This document shows positions 1-9,295 of a DNA stretch of 48,237 bases, piece by piece. Every line of letters begins with the position of its first letter. The stretch's first letter is position 1. The stretch is from Bacteroidota bacterium (lineage in GTDB: Bacteria; Bacteroidota; Bacteroidia; 2-12-FULL-35-15). The stretch is taken from positions 1 through 48,237 of the forward strand of contig SXIH01000005.1 in assembly GCA_005772895.1 (NCBI GenBank). The letters run 5' to 3'. The position numbers and the translations under genes are program-made. The notes below the pieces were generated by a model. That model saw nothing but the letters and a program-made list of their open reading frames with translations. It was not told the DNA's origin and made no database searches.

Positions 1-766
1 ACCAACTTTCCGTGCAGAGAACTCAAACACTACCCGTCACCTTGCAGAATTTTGGATGATCGAACCCGAAATGGCTTTTTATGAACTAAAAGATAACATG
101 CAATTGGCCGAAGATTTATTAAAGTATGTTATCAAACATGCCTTAGCAACTTGTGCCGATGAAATTGAATTTTTGAAAAACCGTTTGTTAGATGAAGAAA
201 AACAAAAACCACAAGATGAACGTTCAGAATTGGATTTGATTTCAAAATTAAATTTTTGTCTGGAAAACAATTTTGAGAGATTAACATATACGGAAGCAAT
301 TGAAATTCTAAAAAATTCAAATCCTAATAAAAAGAAAAAATTCAAATATTTAATTGAAAGTTGGGGAGCAGATTTACAAAGTGAACACGAACGCTTTTTG
401 GTGGAAAAACATTTTAAAAAACCTGTGATTTTAACAGATTATCCAAAGGATATTAAATCGTTTTACATGCGTCAGAATGATGACGGAAAAACTGTTGCTG
501 CAATGGATATTTTATTTCCGGGAATCGGAGAAATTGTAGGTGGTTCACAACGTGAAGAAAGATTGGATATGTTGGAAAAACGCATGGCGGAAATGCACAT
601 TCCTGCTGATGAATTGTATTGGTATTTGGATACAAGAAGATTCGGAACAGCTCCGCACGCAGGATTTGGATTGGGTTTTGAGCGCTTAGTTTTATTTGTA
701 ACAGGAATGACTAACATACGTGATGTGATTGCCTTTCCACGAGCTCCGAAAACGGCAGAATTTTAG
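1..766 (+). CDS. asnS: Asparagine--tRNA ligase, C-terminal part (5' end outside window)
   Basis: Class II aminoacyl-tRNA synthetase that charges tRNA-Asn with asparagine in the cytoplasm. The reading frame is already open at base 2 and begins inside motif 2 ([20 protein letters not shown]), so the true start lies upstream of the window; the first ATG at 56 is internal. Motif 3 is visible near the end ([10 protein letters not shown]), followed by the typical AsnRS ending [17 protein letters not shown]. The ALDPETE-type signature of AspRS is not seen and the motif 2 wording is that of AsnRS. Only the catalytic domain is present here; the anticodon-binding OB fold would lie upstream. The stop codon is followed by a hairpin-forming repeat. 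Confidence 0.95.
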   Translation, partial: PTFRAENSNTTRHLAEFWMIEPEMAFYELKDNMQLAEDLLKYVIKHALATCADEIEFLKNRLLDEEKQKPQDERSELDLISKLNFCLENNFERLTYTEAIEILKNSNPNKKKKFKYLIESWGADLQSEHERFLVEKHFKKPVILTDYPKDIKSFYMRQNDDGKTVAAMDILFPGIGEIVGGSQREERLDMLEKRMAEMHIPADELYWYLDTRRFGTAPHAGFGLGFERLVLFVTGMTNIRDVIAFPRAPKTAEF

Positions 767-796
767 CCTTATAAATTTTCTCACCTACACACATAC

Positions 797-852
797 ACTT
801 CGACTACGCTCAGTGTGACGAACGATTACGTCAGGCTGAGCGTAGTCGAAGA
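797..852. repeat. Hairpin repeat with CTTCGACTACGCTCA arms
   Basis: A perfect 15-bp inverted repeat, CTTCGACTACGCTCA at 798-812 and its reverse complement at 837-851, encloses a 24-nt centre. It lies 30 bp after the asnS stop. Single-arm relatives of the same family occur at 4203, 11512, 23201, 27959 and 40207. It could act as a transcription terminator or mRNA-stabilising stem, but it lacks a clean T-run. Confidence 0.8.
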
Positions 853-925
853 CTTTTGTATGATTAGCTCAAATTTTTAAAATGATTTCCTTTTTTTCCT
901 ATCTTTAGTCACCCTTATATATCGA

Positions 926-3900
926 TTGAAAATAAAAATAAAAATATTCCTCTGTATCATCCTTTTGCTTCTGGCAAAACTTAATTCTATTTCCCAAACT
1001 TACGATTTTCATAATTATAATGTTGAAGACGGCTTAGCGCAATCACAAGTATTGTCGATGTGTCAGGATAAATATGGAAATATTTGGTTTGGAACAAACA
1101 ATGGAGGTGTTAGCAAATACGATGGAAATAAATTTGTTAACTATACCGAGAACGACAGTTTGGTGAACAACGTTGTTTTTTCTATTTGCGAAACAAAAAA
1201 TGGAAACATTTTATTTGGAACAAATGGAGGATTGAGTATTTTGAATGGAAAAAAGTGGACAAATTTCACCGAAAAAAACGGACTCATCCACAACAGAGTT
1301 TACAAAGTTTTAGAAGACAACAGTGGTACTATTTGGGTTGGAACAGGAAAAGGAGTTTGTCAATTAAAAAATAATAAAATTATTCCTTTCACTACTGATT
1401 CATTATTAAATCAAGCACGTGTTTTTACAATTTATGCTGATAAAGCCAATAATATATATTTTGGAACCATTTTGAATGGTGTAATTAAATACAACACTTC
1501 TTCAAAAAAATTCACTTACTACTCTGCCTTTTTAGGCTTGCAAGACAACTTTGTACGCTCTATTAATGAAGATTTACAAGGCAATATTTACATTGGTACT
1601 AATTCCGGAATAAATAAAATTACCCTCGATGGTGCACTCGGAAAAGTAAAAATTCCAGGACAGGAAAATGTTGCTTTTACTTCCATCACAACAGACAATA
1701 AAAATAATTTGTGGCTAGGAACCAGCGAAGGAATTTATAAATACAATGGTTTTATTTTCCGGAAATACACCAGTAAAAATGGTCTGGCAAGTAATATCTT
1801 AATGTGCGGATTGCAAGACAGAGAAGGTAATTTTTGGTTTGGAACCGATGGATTTGGTGTTTCCAAGTTTACCGGTGAAGCATTTGTGTCTTATAGCTCA
1901 AAAGATAGTTTACCCGGGGATTATATCAAATGCATTTTTCAGGATTCTAAAAAAAATGTATGGATGGGTGTTAAGGATTTTGGTGTTGTGTGTATTGTAA
2001 AAGGTAAAATTATTAATTACCGGTTGAATGTTAAAGATGTTGCAAATTCTCTTGCCGACAACGATGTACAAACAATCATTGAAGATAAAAAAGGCAATAT
2101 TTATTTTGGAACCAAAGCCGGATTAAGTGTTTTTGATGGAAAAAAATTTCACAACTATTCCAAAAAAGATGGCTTACCCGAAAACAATATTTTATCTACT
2201 TATATTGATAAAGAAAATGTTATGTGGATTGGAACAGCTGATGGATTGTGCAGTTTCAAAAATAACAAATTTGAAATCGTTCGGTTCGCAACCAATGTTC
2301 AAAGCCCTGGCAAAGCACTGCCCATCTATAATATTTTTGTTGACCGAAACAATTCCTTTTGGCTGGCTTCTGAAAATGGTGTCATAAAATATTCCGGCAA
2401 TACATTTCAAAAATTTAATAAATCTAACGGCTTCACAAGTAAAAGAGTTATTTCTACACTTCAGGATAGATCAGGGCACTTATGGTTTGGGACAGATGAA
2501 GGTGTATTTAGTTACAACTACACATCTTTCGAAAATATCAATGTAAATAATGGATTGGCTGCAAACAAAGTTTATTTAATGCTTTTGAATAAAGACTTTT
2601 TATGGGTTGGAACTAACAATGGAATAGATAAAATCGATCTCCAACAATTACACTCTAGTAACACCATAAAAATAAAACACTTCGGAAAAGAAGAAGGGTT
2701 GCAAGGTGTTGAATGTAATTTCAACTCACAGATGCAAGACGATCAAGGTAACTTATGGTTTGGAACTATTAAAGGCGCTACCGTTTACAATCCCAACTTT
2801 GATAAAATAAACAGAAAAGAAGCTTTAACCCGCATAACCGGCATGCGCTTGTTTTTTCAGAATGCAGATGCTGACTTAATAAAATATTCTGAAGGACTAG
2901 ATAGTGTTAGCAATTTACCAAGATTACTTGTTTTGCCTTACGATAAAAACCACATCACGTTTGACTTCATTGGAGTTTGTATTACTAATCCAAGCAAAGT
3001 AAAATATCAATTTAAATTAGAAGGCGCTGATGAAGATTGGTTCCCTCCTACTTCAAAAACGGAAGCGACATACTCTTCACTGCCTGCAGGCGATTATACT
3101 TTTCATTTAAAAGCTATGAATAACGATGGATTGTGGAATGAAAAAGCCGTTACTTATAAATTCACCATTCTTCCTCCATGGTACAAAACATGGTGGTTTT
3201 ATACATTGTCAGCGATTGTAGCATTTGGATTAATTTATTTATTCATCGTAGTAAGAACAAGAAATTTACAAAATGCAAAAATAGAACTGGAGCAAGAAGT
3301 ACAATTACGTACTTATCAATTGCGTCAGGAAAAAGAAAAAGTAGAAATTGTAAATAAGGAAGTAACAGAGCAGAAAGCTATCATTGAAGCAAAAAATCAT
3401 GATATCACTGATAGTATTAAATATGCGAAAAATATTCAGGAAGCATTATTGCCTCCTTTACAAAATTTGCACAAAGAATTAAAAGATGCATTTGTTCTTT
3501 ATTTACCTAAAGATATTGTGAGCGGAGATTTTTACTGGTTTGCAAAACGAAACAACAAACGTTTTATTGCTTCTGTAGATTGTACCGGACATGGTGTTCC
3601 GGGAGCTTTCATGAGTATTATCGGAAATACTTTATTGAATGAGATTGTAACAGAAAAAAACATTACTTCTCCTGCAGAAATTTTAAATGAGTTACACATG
3701 GGTGTAAAAACATCCTTAAAACAAAGTGGCAATTCAGAAAACGAAAGACGGGATGGAATGGACATTGCATTGTGTTCATTAAATGAAGATGCTACTGTTT
3801 TAGAATATGCAGGAGCCAATCGTCCGCTGTGGATTTTCAGACAAGGGAAATCAGGTGAGGAGTCGTTTGAAATGATAAAAGCAAATAAATTTCCAATTGG

Positions 3901-4180
3901 TGGATTGGAAATGGAAAATGAAGTAAAACGGACATTCACCAATCACAGTATCAAAGTTGAAAAAGGAGATACCATTTATATTTTCTCCGATGGTTATGCC
4001 GATCAGTTTGGTGGACCAAAAGGAAAAAAATTCATGGTGGGCAATATGCAAAAGTTAGCTTCTGATATTTATCAAAAACCAATCAAAGAGCAAGAACAAT
4101 TATTCTTAAAAAGTTTTCTCGATTGGAAGGGCAGTCTTGAACAAGTGGATGATGTTTTGGTAATTGGGTTCAAAATATGA
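926..4180 (+). CDS. Two-component-regulator propeller sensor fused to SpoIIE/PP2C phosphatase
   Basis: Probable inner-membrane sensor whose periplasmic part senses a ligand and whose cytoplasmic part is a serine/threonine phosphatase, likely acting in a partner-switching type pathway. The start is TTG at 926, followed by a signal peptide ending near SISQ. Residues about 25-680 are propeller repeats of the form GNIWFGTNxGG. A Y_Y_Y domain lies at about 692-735, a membrane segment at about 752-777 and a coiled coil at about 780-840. The PP2C/SpoIIE domain runs from about 860 to the end, with acidic metal-ligand motifs VSGDFYW, VDCTGHGVPG, FSDGYADQFGG and DDVLVIGF. Propellers of this type usually sit on hybrid histidine kinases; here no kinase or DNA-binding domain is present. 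No anti-sigma factor or STAS gene is adjacent, so the substrate is unknown. Confidence 0.9.
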   Translation: MKIKIKIFLCIILLLLAKLNSISQTYDFHNYNVEDGLAQSQVLSMCQDKYGNIWFGTNNGGVSKYDGNKFVNYTENDSLVNNVVFSICETKNGNILFGTNGGLSILNGKKWTNFTEKNGLIHNRVYKVLEDNSGTIWVGTGKGVCQLKNNKIIPFTTDSLLNQARVFTIYADKANNIYFGTILNGVIKYNTSSKKFTYYSAFLGLQDNFVRSINEDLQGNIYIGTNSGINKITLDGALGKVKIPGQENVAFTSITTDNKNNLWLGTSEGIYKYNGFIFRKYTSKNGLASNILMCGLQDREGNFWFGTDGFGVSKFTGEAFVSYSSKDSLPGDYIKCIFQDSKKNVWMGVKDFGVVCIVKGKIINYRLNVKDVANSLADNDVQTIIEDKKGNIYFGTKAGLSVFDGKKFHNYSKKDGLPENNILSTYIDKENVMWIGTADGLCSFKNNKFEIVRFATNVQSPGKALPIYNIFVDRNNSFWLASENGVIKYSGNTFQKFNKSNGFTSKRVISTLQDRSGHLWFGTDEGVFSYNYTSFENINVNNGLAANKVYLMLLNKDFLWVGTNNGIDKIDLQQLHSSNTIKIKHFGKEEGLQGVECNFNSQMQDDQGNLWFGTIKGATVYNPNFDKINRKEALTRITGMRLFFQNADADLIKYSEGLDSVSNLPRLLVLPYDKNHITFDFIGVCITNPSKVKYQFKLEGADEDWFPPTSKTEATYSSLPAGDYTFHLKAMNNDGLWNEKAVTYKFTILPPWYKTWWFYTLSAIVAFGLIYLFIVVRTRNLQNAKIELEQEVQLRTYQLRQEKEKVEIVNKEVTEQKAIIEAKNHDITDSIKYAKNIQEALLPPLQNLHKELKDAFVLYLPKDIVSGDFYWFAKRNNKRFIASVDCTGHGVPGAFMSIIGNTLLNEIVTEKNITSPAEILNELHMGVKTSLKQSGNSENERRDGMDIALCSLNEDATVLEYAGANRPLWIFRQGKSGEESFEMIKANKFPIGGLEMENEVKRTFTNHSIKVEKGDTIYIFSDGYADQFGGPKGKKFMVGNMQKLASDIYQKPIKEQEQLFLKSFLDWKGSLEQVDDVLVIGFKI

Positions 4181-4202
4181 TTTCTCGATAGTCATTTTAA
4201 GC

Positions 4203-4227
4203 TGTCACCCTGAGCGGAGTCGAAGGG
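4203..4227 (-). repeat. Dispersed repeat, CTTCGACTCCGCTCAG family
   Basis: The plus strand reads GTCACCCTGAGCGGAGTCG and continues with AAGGG. This is the single-arm form of the repeat at 797-852, placed 22 bp after the phosphatase stop. Near-identical copies are at 23201-23225 and 27959-27983. Confidence 0.8.
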
Positions 4228-4274
4228 CTCAAAACCCTTTTCATTAAAGGACTTTAAAATTAATCTCCTTTTTA

Positions 4275-4306
4275 TTTGCTTTTTTACATAATCCTTTCTA
4301 TATTAG
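4275..4306 (+). promoter_or_regulatory. Bacteroidota-type promoter, TTTG-N20-TATATTAG
   Basis: A -33 element TTTG (4275-4278) is followed after 20 bp by TATATTAG (4299-4306), one base off the TAnnTTTG -7 consensus. Transcription would begin near 4311, upstream of the first T9SS-exported gene. Judged by eye only. Confidence 0.5.
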
Positions 4307-4368
4307 TTACTTAATAACATGGTTGCATGAAACGCTGTGTTAAAAATACTCACTCAAAAAAATCTCTC

Positions 4369-5928
4369 ATGAAAAAAATTCTACTTGTTTTTTCAGCGAT
4401 ACTATGTGTATCTTTTGCAAATTCACAAACTGATGCAAGCGTAATGCTTAATTTAAGTGGTGCCATGACAGGTACTGTTACATCAGGGTCTGATGGAAGT
4501 TTCTTAGCTACATTGCCTTCTGGCGAAAACATTGTTGCTAGTCACCTTACACTTTCAACCGGTGAATCTGTTATTAATATCAAAAAAATATTTTCAAATG
4601 GAAGCGTTGCTACATTGAAAAATTTAATCATTCCTACTACAGTGGTTTATTCTAATTTAAAAGGATTATCATGCTCAAGTTCCGGTGCTTTTACCTGTAT
4701 GTTTGGAGAATCAACTGATTTATACTTAGTAAAGTTTACTGCTGCCGGAGCAATTGATTGGCAAAAAAGCATTAATGTTCCAGAAGTAACATCCATTTAT
4801 TATACTCATACAATGAATGAAACTCCTACCGGAGAATATTATATCAGTATTTCTTCTTATGGTTTTATGGGCATCATTAAAATTGATTCTAATGGAAATT
4901 TATTATGGAACCAAAAATTAGCCGGACCAAGAGATGATGGAAAATGCCCGGGATTCTGTTCTGAAGTTACTATGAGTGGTGGCTGTATTTCTACTTTAAA
5001 AGATGAAAGTTTTGAAACAATCATAAACTTAGCACCCGATGGTTCTCTTCTTTGGTCTCGTTCTTTTGGAGATTTTTCTTATCGTTGGACAAAATCAATC
5101 AAGAAAGATAATCTTGGGAATTTTTACATCATGGGAACCTATAGTAATGCCGGAGCTACATTTGTTCAGAAAATGGATGCTAACGGAAATTTTATTTATG
5201 CAAAAAATATGTCCGGTATTACATCTTATGATGATATGTTTGTTACTAATTCAAACGAATTAATATTAGTCTGTAAATCTCCTTCTTTTAAGCTCACAAA
5301 AATGAGTGCTACCGGAGGTATAGCTTGGAACAAAGGAATTGGTGCAATTACAGGCGGCAGTCCATATCTATATGGAACGATTTTTTCTCCATCACCAAGT
5401 TCAGATATTAGCTTCATCACTACTTTGAATGATTCTTCATCAGTTGTGTTTAAATTTTCCGGAGACCCATCCGAAATTTGTAATTCATATAATTTTGCAC
5501 CAGAAAACACAACAGATGACACTCAAATTTTAGCTGCAGAAGTTGATACTACATGCAACATCACTGCACTAATTGTAAATGTTGGGAATACCGGTTTTGG
5601 TAATTCTTCAACAGAATACTTTGTATCAGACGAATTCTGTTCATACATTGCTTCTGTTAATGAAACTGTTTCAGTTAATCTAAACATCTACCCAAATCCT
5701 GCTACTGATTTTGTAAACATTGAATTAGGCAATTTGAATAACGCAGATTTACAAAATGCGGTTATTGTTGTTTATGATATGACCGGCAGAAAAGTTTTCG
5801 AAAAACAATTGAACAATTCATCTATGGAAAAAATTTCTACTGCTGATTATGCAGCCGGACTTTATACCATTGTAATTGCTAATTCTGACAATATACTTGC
5901 TAAGCAGCGTGTGATTGTGCAGAAGTAG
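4369..5928 (+). CDS. Secreted protein with T9SS type A C-terminal sorting domain
   Basis: 519-residue protein exported by Sec and then through the outer membrane by the type IX secretion system. I chose ATG 4369 because it begins a clean signal peptide (MKKILLVFSAILCVSFANSQ); an in-frame ATG at 4327 would add 14 polar residues in front. The middle region has no recognised enzyme motif. It contains repeated strands such as IIKIDSNGNLLWNQKL and FVQKMDANGNFIYAKN, which suggests a beta-propeller-like fold. The last 80 residues form a type A sorting domain (NIYPNPATDFVNIEL, VYDMTGRKVFEK, AAGLYTIVI, QRVIVQK). A weak promoter lies at 4275-4306 and a terminator follows at 5947. It is a tandem paralog of the next gene, with a nearly identical 3' end. 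The function of the secreted part is unknown. Confidence 0.88.
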   Translation: MKKILLVFSAILCVSFANSQTDASVMLNLSGAMTGTVTSGSDGSFLATLPSGENIVASHLTLSTGESVINIKKIFSNGSVATLKNLIIPTTVVYSNLKGLSCSSSGAFTCMFGESTDLYLVKFTAAGAIDWQKSINVPEVTSIYYTHTMNETPTGEYYISISSYGFMGIIKIDSNGNLLWNQKLAGPRDDGKCPGFCSEVTMSGGCISTLKDESFETIINLAPDGSLLWSRSFGDFSYRWTKSIKKDNLGNFYIMGTYSNAGATFVQKMDANGNFIYAKNMSGITSYDDMFVTNSNELILVCKSPSFKLTKMSATGGIAWNKGIGAITGGSPYLYGTIFSPSPSSDISFITTLNDSSSVVFKFSGDPSEICNSYNFAPENTTDDTQILAAEVDTTCNITALIVNVGNTGFGNSSTEYFVSDEFCSYIASVNETVSVNLNIYPNPATDFVNIELGNLNNADLQNAVIVVYDMTGRKVFEKQLNNSSMEKISTADYAAGLYTIVIANSDNILAKQRVIVQK

Positions 5929-5946
5929 AGTTGAAATAATTTTAAT

Positions 5947-5984
5947 AAAAAAGCAAGTATTAGTTTTAGTACTTGCTTTTTTTT
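5947..5984 (+). terminator. Rho-independent terminator
   Basis: The stem AAGCAAGTA (5951-5959) pairs with TACTTGCTT (5970-5978) and is followed by a run of T. It ends the first T9SS gene and leaves only about 15 bp before the start of the second. Confidence 0.85.
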
Positions 5985-5997
5985 CAAAAAATAAAAG

Positions 5998-7551
5998 ATG
6001 AAGAAAGCAGGACTTGTTTTTTTAGCATTGATTTCTGTAATTTTTGGTAATTCCCAAACGGATGCAAATATAGTCTTACATACTACCCCTCCATTTAGTT
6101 TACCTAGCACATCTTCTGGCGACATTAACTATATTGCAACACTACCTAGTGGAGAAAACATAGTTGCTACAAAAGCGCCTAGTAGCGGAATAGTAAACAT
6201 AAAAAAAATTGCGACAAATGGTAGCTTAAGCACAATTACAAATTTGTTAACAACCAAATACCCAACTGGATTATCATCGTCATCCACTGGAAACATTACG
6301 TGTTTTCTTAATGGGTCACCTTCCTCACCAGGAAACCTATTAAAGTTTACTTCTGGGGGCTCCATGTTATGGCAAAAAGACATCGTTGGAGGATTTGGTT
6401 CTTCTTTTTATGATTATAATAGTTTGATAGAAACTACTAATGGAGATTATTTTATCACTATTTCCGACCGTGAATATCTTGGAGTAATAAAAATTGACTC
6501 TAGCGGGAATGCGCTCTGGTCAAAAAAAATAATTGGCCCAATTAGTACAGTAAAATCACCAGGATTTTGTACAGCAGGTGCCTCAGATGGAGGCTGTGTG
6601 TCTACATTTAAAGACGGAAGCAACGAAGGAGTTATTAGATTAGCTGATGATGGACAAGTTCTTTGGTCAAAATCCTACACAGATTTTTCCTATAGAAGAG
6701 CTTTGTCAATTAAAGAGGATGGCTATGGGAATTATTATATAATGGGACAAAAAGGCGGTTCACCTCTATTTTGTTTTCTACAAAAAATTGATCCGATGGG
6801 AAATTTTATTTTTGCGAAAACATTTCCTATTACTCATCCCTTCCAAGACATGTATATAACATCTAATAATGAAATTATTTTACTTTCTGATGCTGATAGC
6901 TTCAACACTATCATAACAAAGTTAGATTCAACAGGAAACTTTAGCTGGTTTAAAGAAATAAACTCAACTTGTGGGACTAATGTTGGTTATTTTAATACTT
7001 ATTTTTCCAGCACCAAAACTCCAACAGTAAGTTTTTATGGTAAAATAAATGATACCGTCACAACTGTTTTTAAATTTTCAATTAATCCGATTGAGATCTG
7101 TGGGGTAAACGATTTACCTCTCCCAATAATTAGCACTGACACAGCTATTCTTGCTGCAGAAGTAGATACAACAATTATTATTTCCAATCTTGGAACAATC
7201 ACGACCAATTCAACAATTTCAACTAATAATACAGCGTATTTTATTTCCGAAGATTTATGCTCATTGATAACAGATTTTTATAACATGATTGATAATCCAG
7301 ATTTAAACATCTATCCAAATCCTGCTACTGATTTTGTAAACATCGAATTGGGTAATTTGAATAACGCAGATTTACAAAATGCGGCTATTGTTGTTTATGA
7401 TATGACCGGCAGAAAAGTTTTCGAAAAACAATTGAACAACTCATCAATGGAAAAAATTTCAACTGCTGATTATGCAGCCGGACTTTATACCATTGTAATT
7501 GCTAATTCTGACAATATACTTGCTAAGCAGCGAGTGATTGTGCAGAAGTAG
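5998..7551 (+). CDS. Secreted T9SS type A sorting-domain protein, tandem paralog
   Basis: 517-residue exported protein with signal peptide MKKAGLVFLALISVIFGNSQ. It shares architecture with the gene before it: a long region of strands like VIKIDSSGNALWSKKI and FLQKIDPMGNFIFAKT, then a type A T9SS sorting domain. The N-terminal 430 residues are only moderately similar to the paralog. In contrast the last 246 bp (7306-7551) differ from 5683-5928 at only 9 positions, eight of them synonymous. This contrast points to gene conversion or a very recent replacement of the 3' end. The gene begins 13 bp after the terminator of its neighbour and ends at its own strong terminator. Its cargo function is unknown. 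Confidence 0.88.
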   Translation: MKKAGLVFLALISVIFGNSQTDANIVLHTTPPFSLPSTSSGDINYIATLPSGENIVATKAPSSGIVNIKKIATNGSLSTITNLLTTKYPTGLSSSSTGNITCFLNGSPSSPGNLLKFTSGGSMLWQKDIVGGFGSSFYDYNSLIETTNGDYFITISDREYLGVIKIDSSGNALWSKKIIGPISTVKSPGFCTAGASDGGCVSTFKDGSNEGVIRLADDGQVLWSKSYTDFSYRRALSIKEDGYGNYYIMGQKGGSPLFCFLQKIDPMGNFIFAKTFPITHPFQDMYITSNNEIILLSDADSFNTIITKLDSTGNFSWFKEINSTCGTNVGYFNTYFSSTKTPTVSFYGKINDTVTTVFKFSINPIEICGVNDLPLPIISTDTAILAAEVDTTIIISNLGTITTNSTISTNNTAYFISEDLCSLITDFYNMIDNPDLNIYPNPATDFVNIELGNLNNADLQNAAIVVYDMTGRKVFEKQLNNSSMEKISTADYAAGLYTIVIANSDNILAKQRVIVQK

Positions 7552-7576
7552 GAAGAACTACTTAATATTCCTTCCT

Positions 7577-7613
7577 ATAAGCCGCGAGTGTTAATCTCGC
7601 GGCTTATTTTTTT
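7577..7613 (+). terminator. Strong rho-independent terminator
   Basis: The 12-bp perfect stem ATAAGCCGCGAG (7577-7588) pairs with CTCGCGGCTTAT (7596-7607) across a 7-nt loop, followed by a T-run. It closes the T9SS pair. Confidence 0.92.
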
Positions 7614-7658
7614 ATGAACTCAGTTCTTTTATTCTGGCTTTTTTGGCTGAATTTTTGT

Positions 7659-7666
7659 TAATTTTG
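7659..7666 (+). promoter_or_regulatory. -7 element TAATTTTG before rpoN
   Basis: TAATTTTG fits TAnnTTTG exactly and predicts a start of transcription near 7671, about 24 nt before the rpoN ATG. A TTG at 7643-7645 is closer than the usual -33 spacing, so that element is uncertain. Confidence 0.45.
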
Positions 7667-7694
7667 TGGAAACAAGGAAAAGCGCAGAACGATT

Positions 7695-9155
7695 ATGTTA
7701 AGGCAGATACAGTCGCAGAAATTATTACAAAAATTATCCCCGCAGCAAATTCAATTAATGAAATTGTTGCAGTTACCTACTATCGCATTAGAACAACGAA
7801 TCAAAGAAGAAATGGAAATCAATCCTGCACTTGAAGAAGGTGTAGATACAGATGATGAACCAAAAGATGAGTTTGATAACGATGAGGAGTTTGATGAAAC
7901 CACAAAAGATGATGACAATCAAAGAGAAGATTTCAGCATCAGCGATTATATGGATGACGATGAAGGAGCCTCTTACAAACTAAAAGCTAATAATACCAGT
8001 CCAGACGAAGAACGCAAAGAAATTCCTTTTTCTGTTGGAGTAACATTTCAGGATATGCTGGAAAGTCAGCTTGGAATGAAAGATTTGGACGATAGAGAAT
8101 ATCAAATAGCTTTACACCTCATCGGAAATTTGGATGATGATGGATATTTACGGAGAGAATTAAGTTCCATTGTTGACGACATTGCCTTTTCTCAAAACAT
8201 TACTACTACCGAAGAAGAACTCAACGAATTACTAAAGATCATTCAAGACTTTGAACCAGCAGGAATTGGTGCCCGCGACTTACAAGAATGTTTATTGATT
8301 CAATTAAGAAAAATTGAAGTTCAAACCATGGTTGTGGAATTAGCTACCGAAGTGGTAGAAAAACAAATGGATGAATTTTCGAAAAAACATTACGATAAAA
8401 TTTCGAAAAAGCTGGAGATAGACGATGACCTTTTAAAAGAAGTCATTCAAGAAATTTTAAAGTTAAATCCACGTCCAGGAAACTCGATGGCTGACGGTCA
8501 AAAAAGTCACCAGCAAGTGATTGCCGACTTTTTAATGGTAAACGAAGACGGACAGTTGCTATTGACATTAAACTCCCGCAACTCTCCAGATTTAAAGGTT
8601 AGTAAAGAATATACTCAGATGTTGGAAGAATATTCCAAATCAAAAGATAAAAGCAGCAAAGAAGCTTCCATGTTTGTAAAACAAAAATTGGAAGGGGCAA
8701 AATGGTTTATTGATGCTATTCAACAACGCAGTTATACTTTATTATACACTATGAATGCCATAATGGAATATCAAAAAGAATATTTTTTGACAGGTGACGA
8801 AACGCTTTTAAAACCGATGATTTTAAAGGATATTGCAGAACGGGTGAATTTAGACATTTCAACAATTTCCCGGGTTGCCAACAGCAAATACGTTCAAACT
8901 TCTTTCGGAACATTTTTATTAAAATCATTTTTCAGCGAATCGCTTTCTACGGATAGTGGCGAAGAAGTTTCAACCCGTGAAGTGAAAAAAATATTGGAAG
9001 ATTGTATTGCTGCAGAAAGTAAAAAGAAACCATTGACTGACGATAAGCTTACAAAAATATTGAAAGAAAAAGGGTATAACATTGCACGGAGAACCATTGC
9101 AAAATATCGTGAACAGTTGGAGATTCCGGTTGCTCGTTTGAGAAAAGAACTTTAA
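7695..9155 (+). CDS. rpoN: RNA polymerase sigma-54 factor
   Basis: Alternative sigma factor that directs RNA polymerase to -24/-12 promoters and needs AAA+ enhancer-binding activators. Length 486 residues is normal. Region I (about 1-50) is glutamine- and leucine-rich (SQKLLQKLSPQQIQLMKLLQ). Region II (about 52-105) is strongly acidic. The core-binding region follows with GIGARDLQECLLIQL, then the helix-turn-helix (ISTISRVANSKYVQTSFG). The RpoN box is ARRTIAKYRE at about 464-473. ATG 7695 gives the canonical N-terminus; no earlier start is needed. No enhancer-binding protein is encoded in this window. The stop is followed at once by an AGTAGACA repeat and then by a CCTGCC palindrome. Confidence 0.97.
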   Translation: MLRQIQSQKLLQKLSPQQIQLMKLLQLPTIALEQRIKEEMEINPALEEGVDTDDEPKDEFDNDEEFDETTKDDDNQREDFSISDYMDDDEGASYKLKANNTSPDEERKEIPFSVGVTFQDMLESQLGMKDLDDREYQIALHLIGNLDDDGYLRRELSSIVDDIAFSQNITTTEEELNELLKIIQDFEPAGIGARDLQECLLIQLRKIEVQTMVVELATEVVEKQMDEFSKKHYDKISKKLEIDDDLLKEVIQEILKLNPRPGNSMADGQKSHQQVIADFLMVNEDGQLLLTLNSRNSPDLKVSKEYTQMLEEYSKSKDKSSKEASMFVKQKLEGAKWFIDAIQQRSYTLLYTMNAIMEYQKEYFLTGDETLLKPMILKDIAERVNLDISTISRVANSKYVQTSFGTFLLKSFFSESLSTDSGEEVSTREVKKILEDCIAAESKKKPLTDDKLTKILKEKGYNIARRTIAKYREQLEIPVARLRKEL

Positions 9156-9156
9156 T

Positions 9157-9191
9157 GCAGTAGACAGTTTTCAGTAGACAATAGACAAAAG
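9157..9191 (+). repeat. AGTAGACA-type repeat directly after rpoN stop
   Basis: GCAGTAGACAG, TCAGTAGACAATAGACAAAAG and intervening bases follow the rpoN TAA by one base. Related sequence occurs at 11580-11616 in the opposite direction and at 44544-44577, each time at a gene's 3' end. Confidence 0.7.
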
Positions 9192-9246
9192 AAAAATCTC
9201 GTTAAGTAGAACCTCTCTGTGAAACTCAATAAAACTCTGTAAACTC

Positions 9247-9267
9247 CCTGCCTACCGGCAGGCAGGT
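9247..9267. repeat. CCTGCC...GGCAGG palindromic repeat (intergenic copy)
   Basis: The near-palindrome CCTGCCTACCGGCAGGCAGG plus T lies between rpoN and the PAP2-like gene. It belongs to the same family as the in-frame copy at 32570-32592 inside the macroglobulin gene. Confidence 0.8.
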
Positions 9268-9295
9268 GTGTTGAAAAAGTTAGAAGACAAACCAT

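Noticed and set aside
3076..3096. Possible further LPAGQAG-type palindrome in the phosphatase gene (CTGCCTGCAGGCG)
   Set aside because: The sequence encodes SLPAGDYTFHL, a normal part of the Y_Y_Y domain, and lacks the CCTGCC...GGCAGG palindrome.
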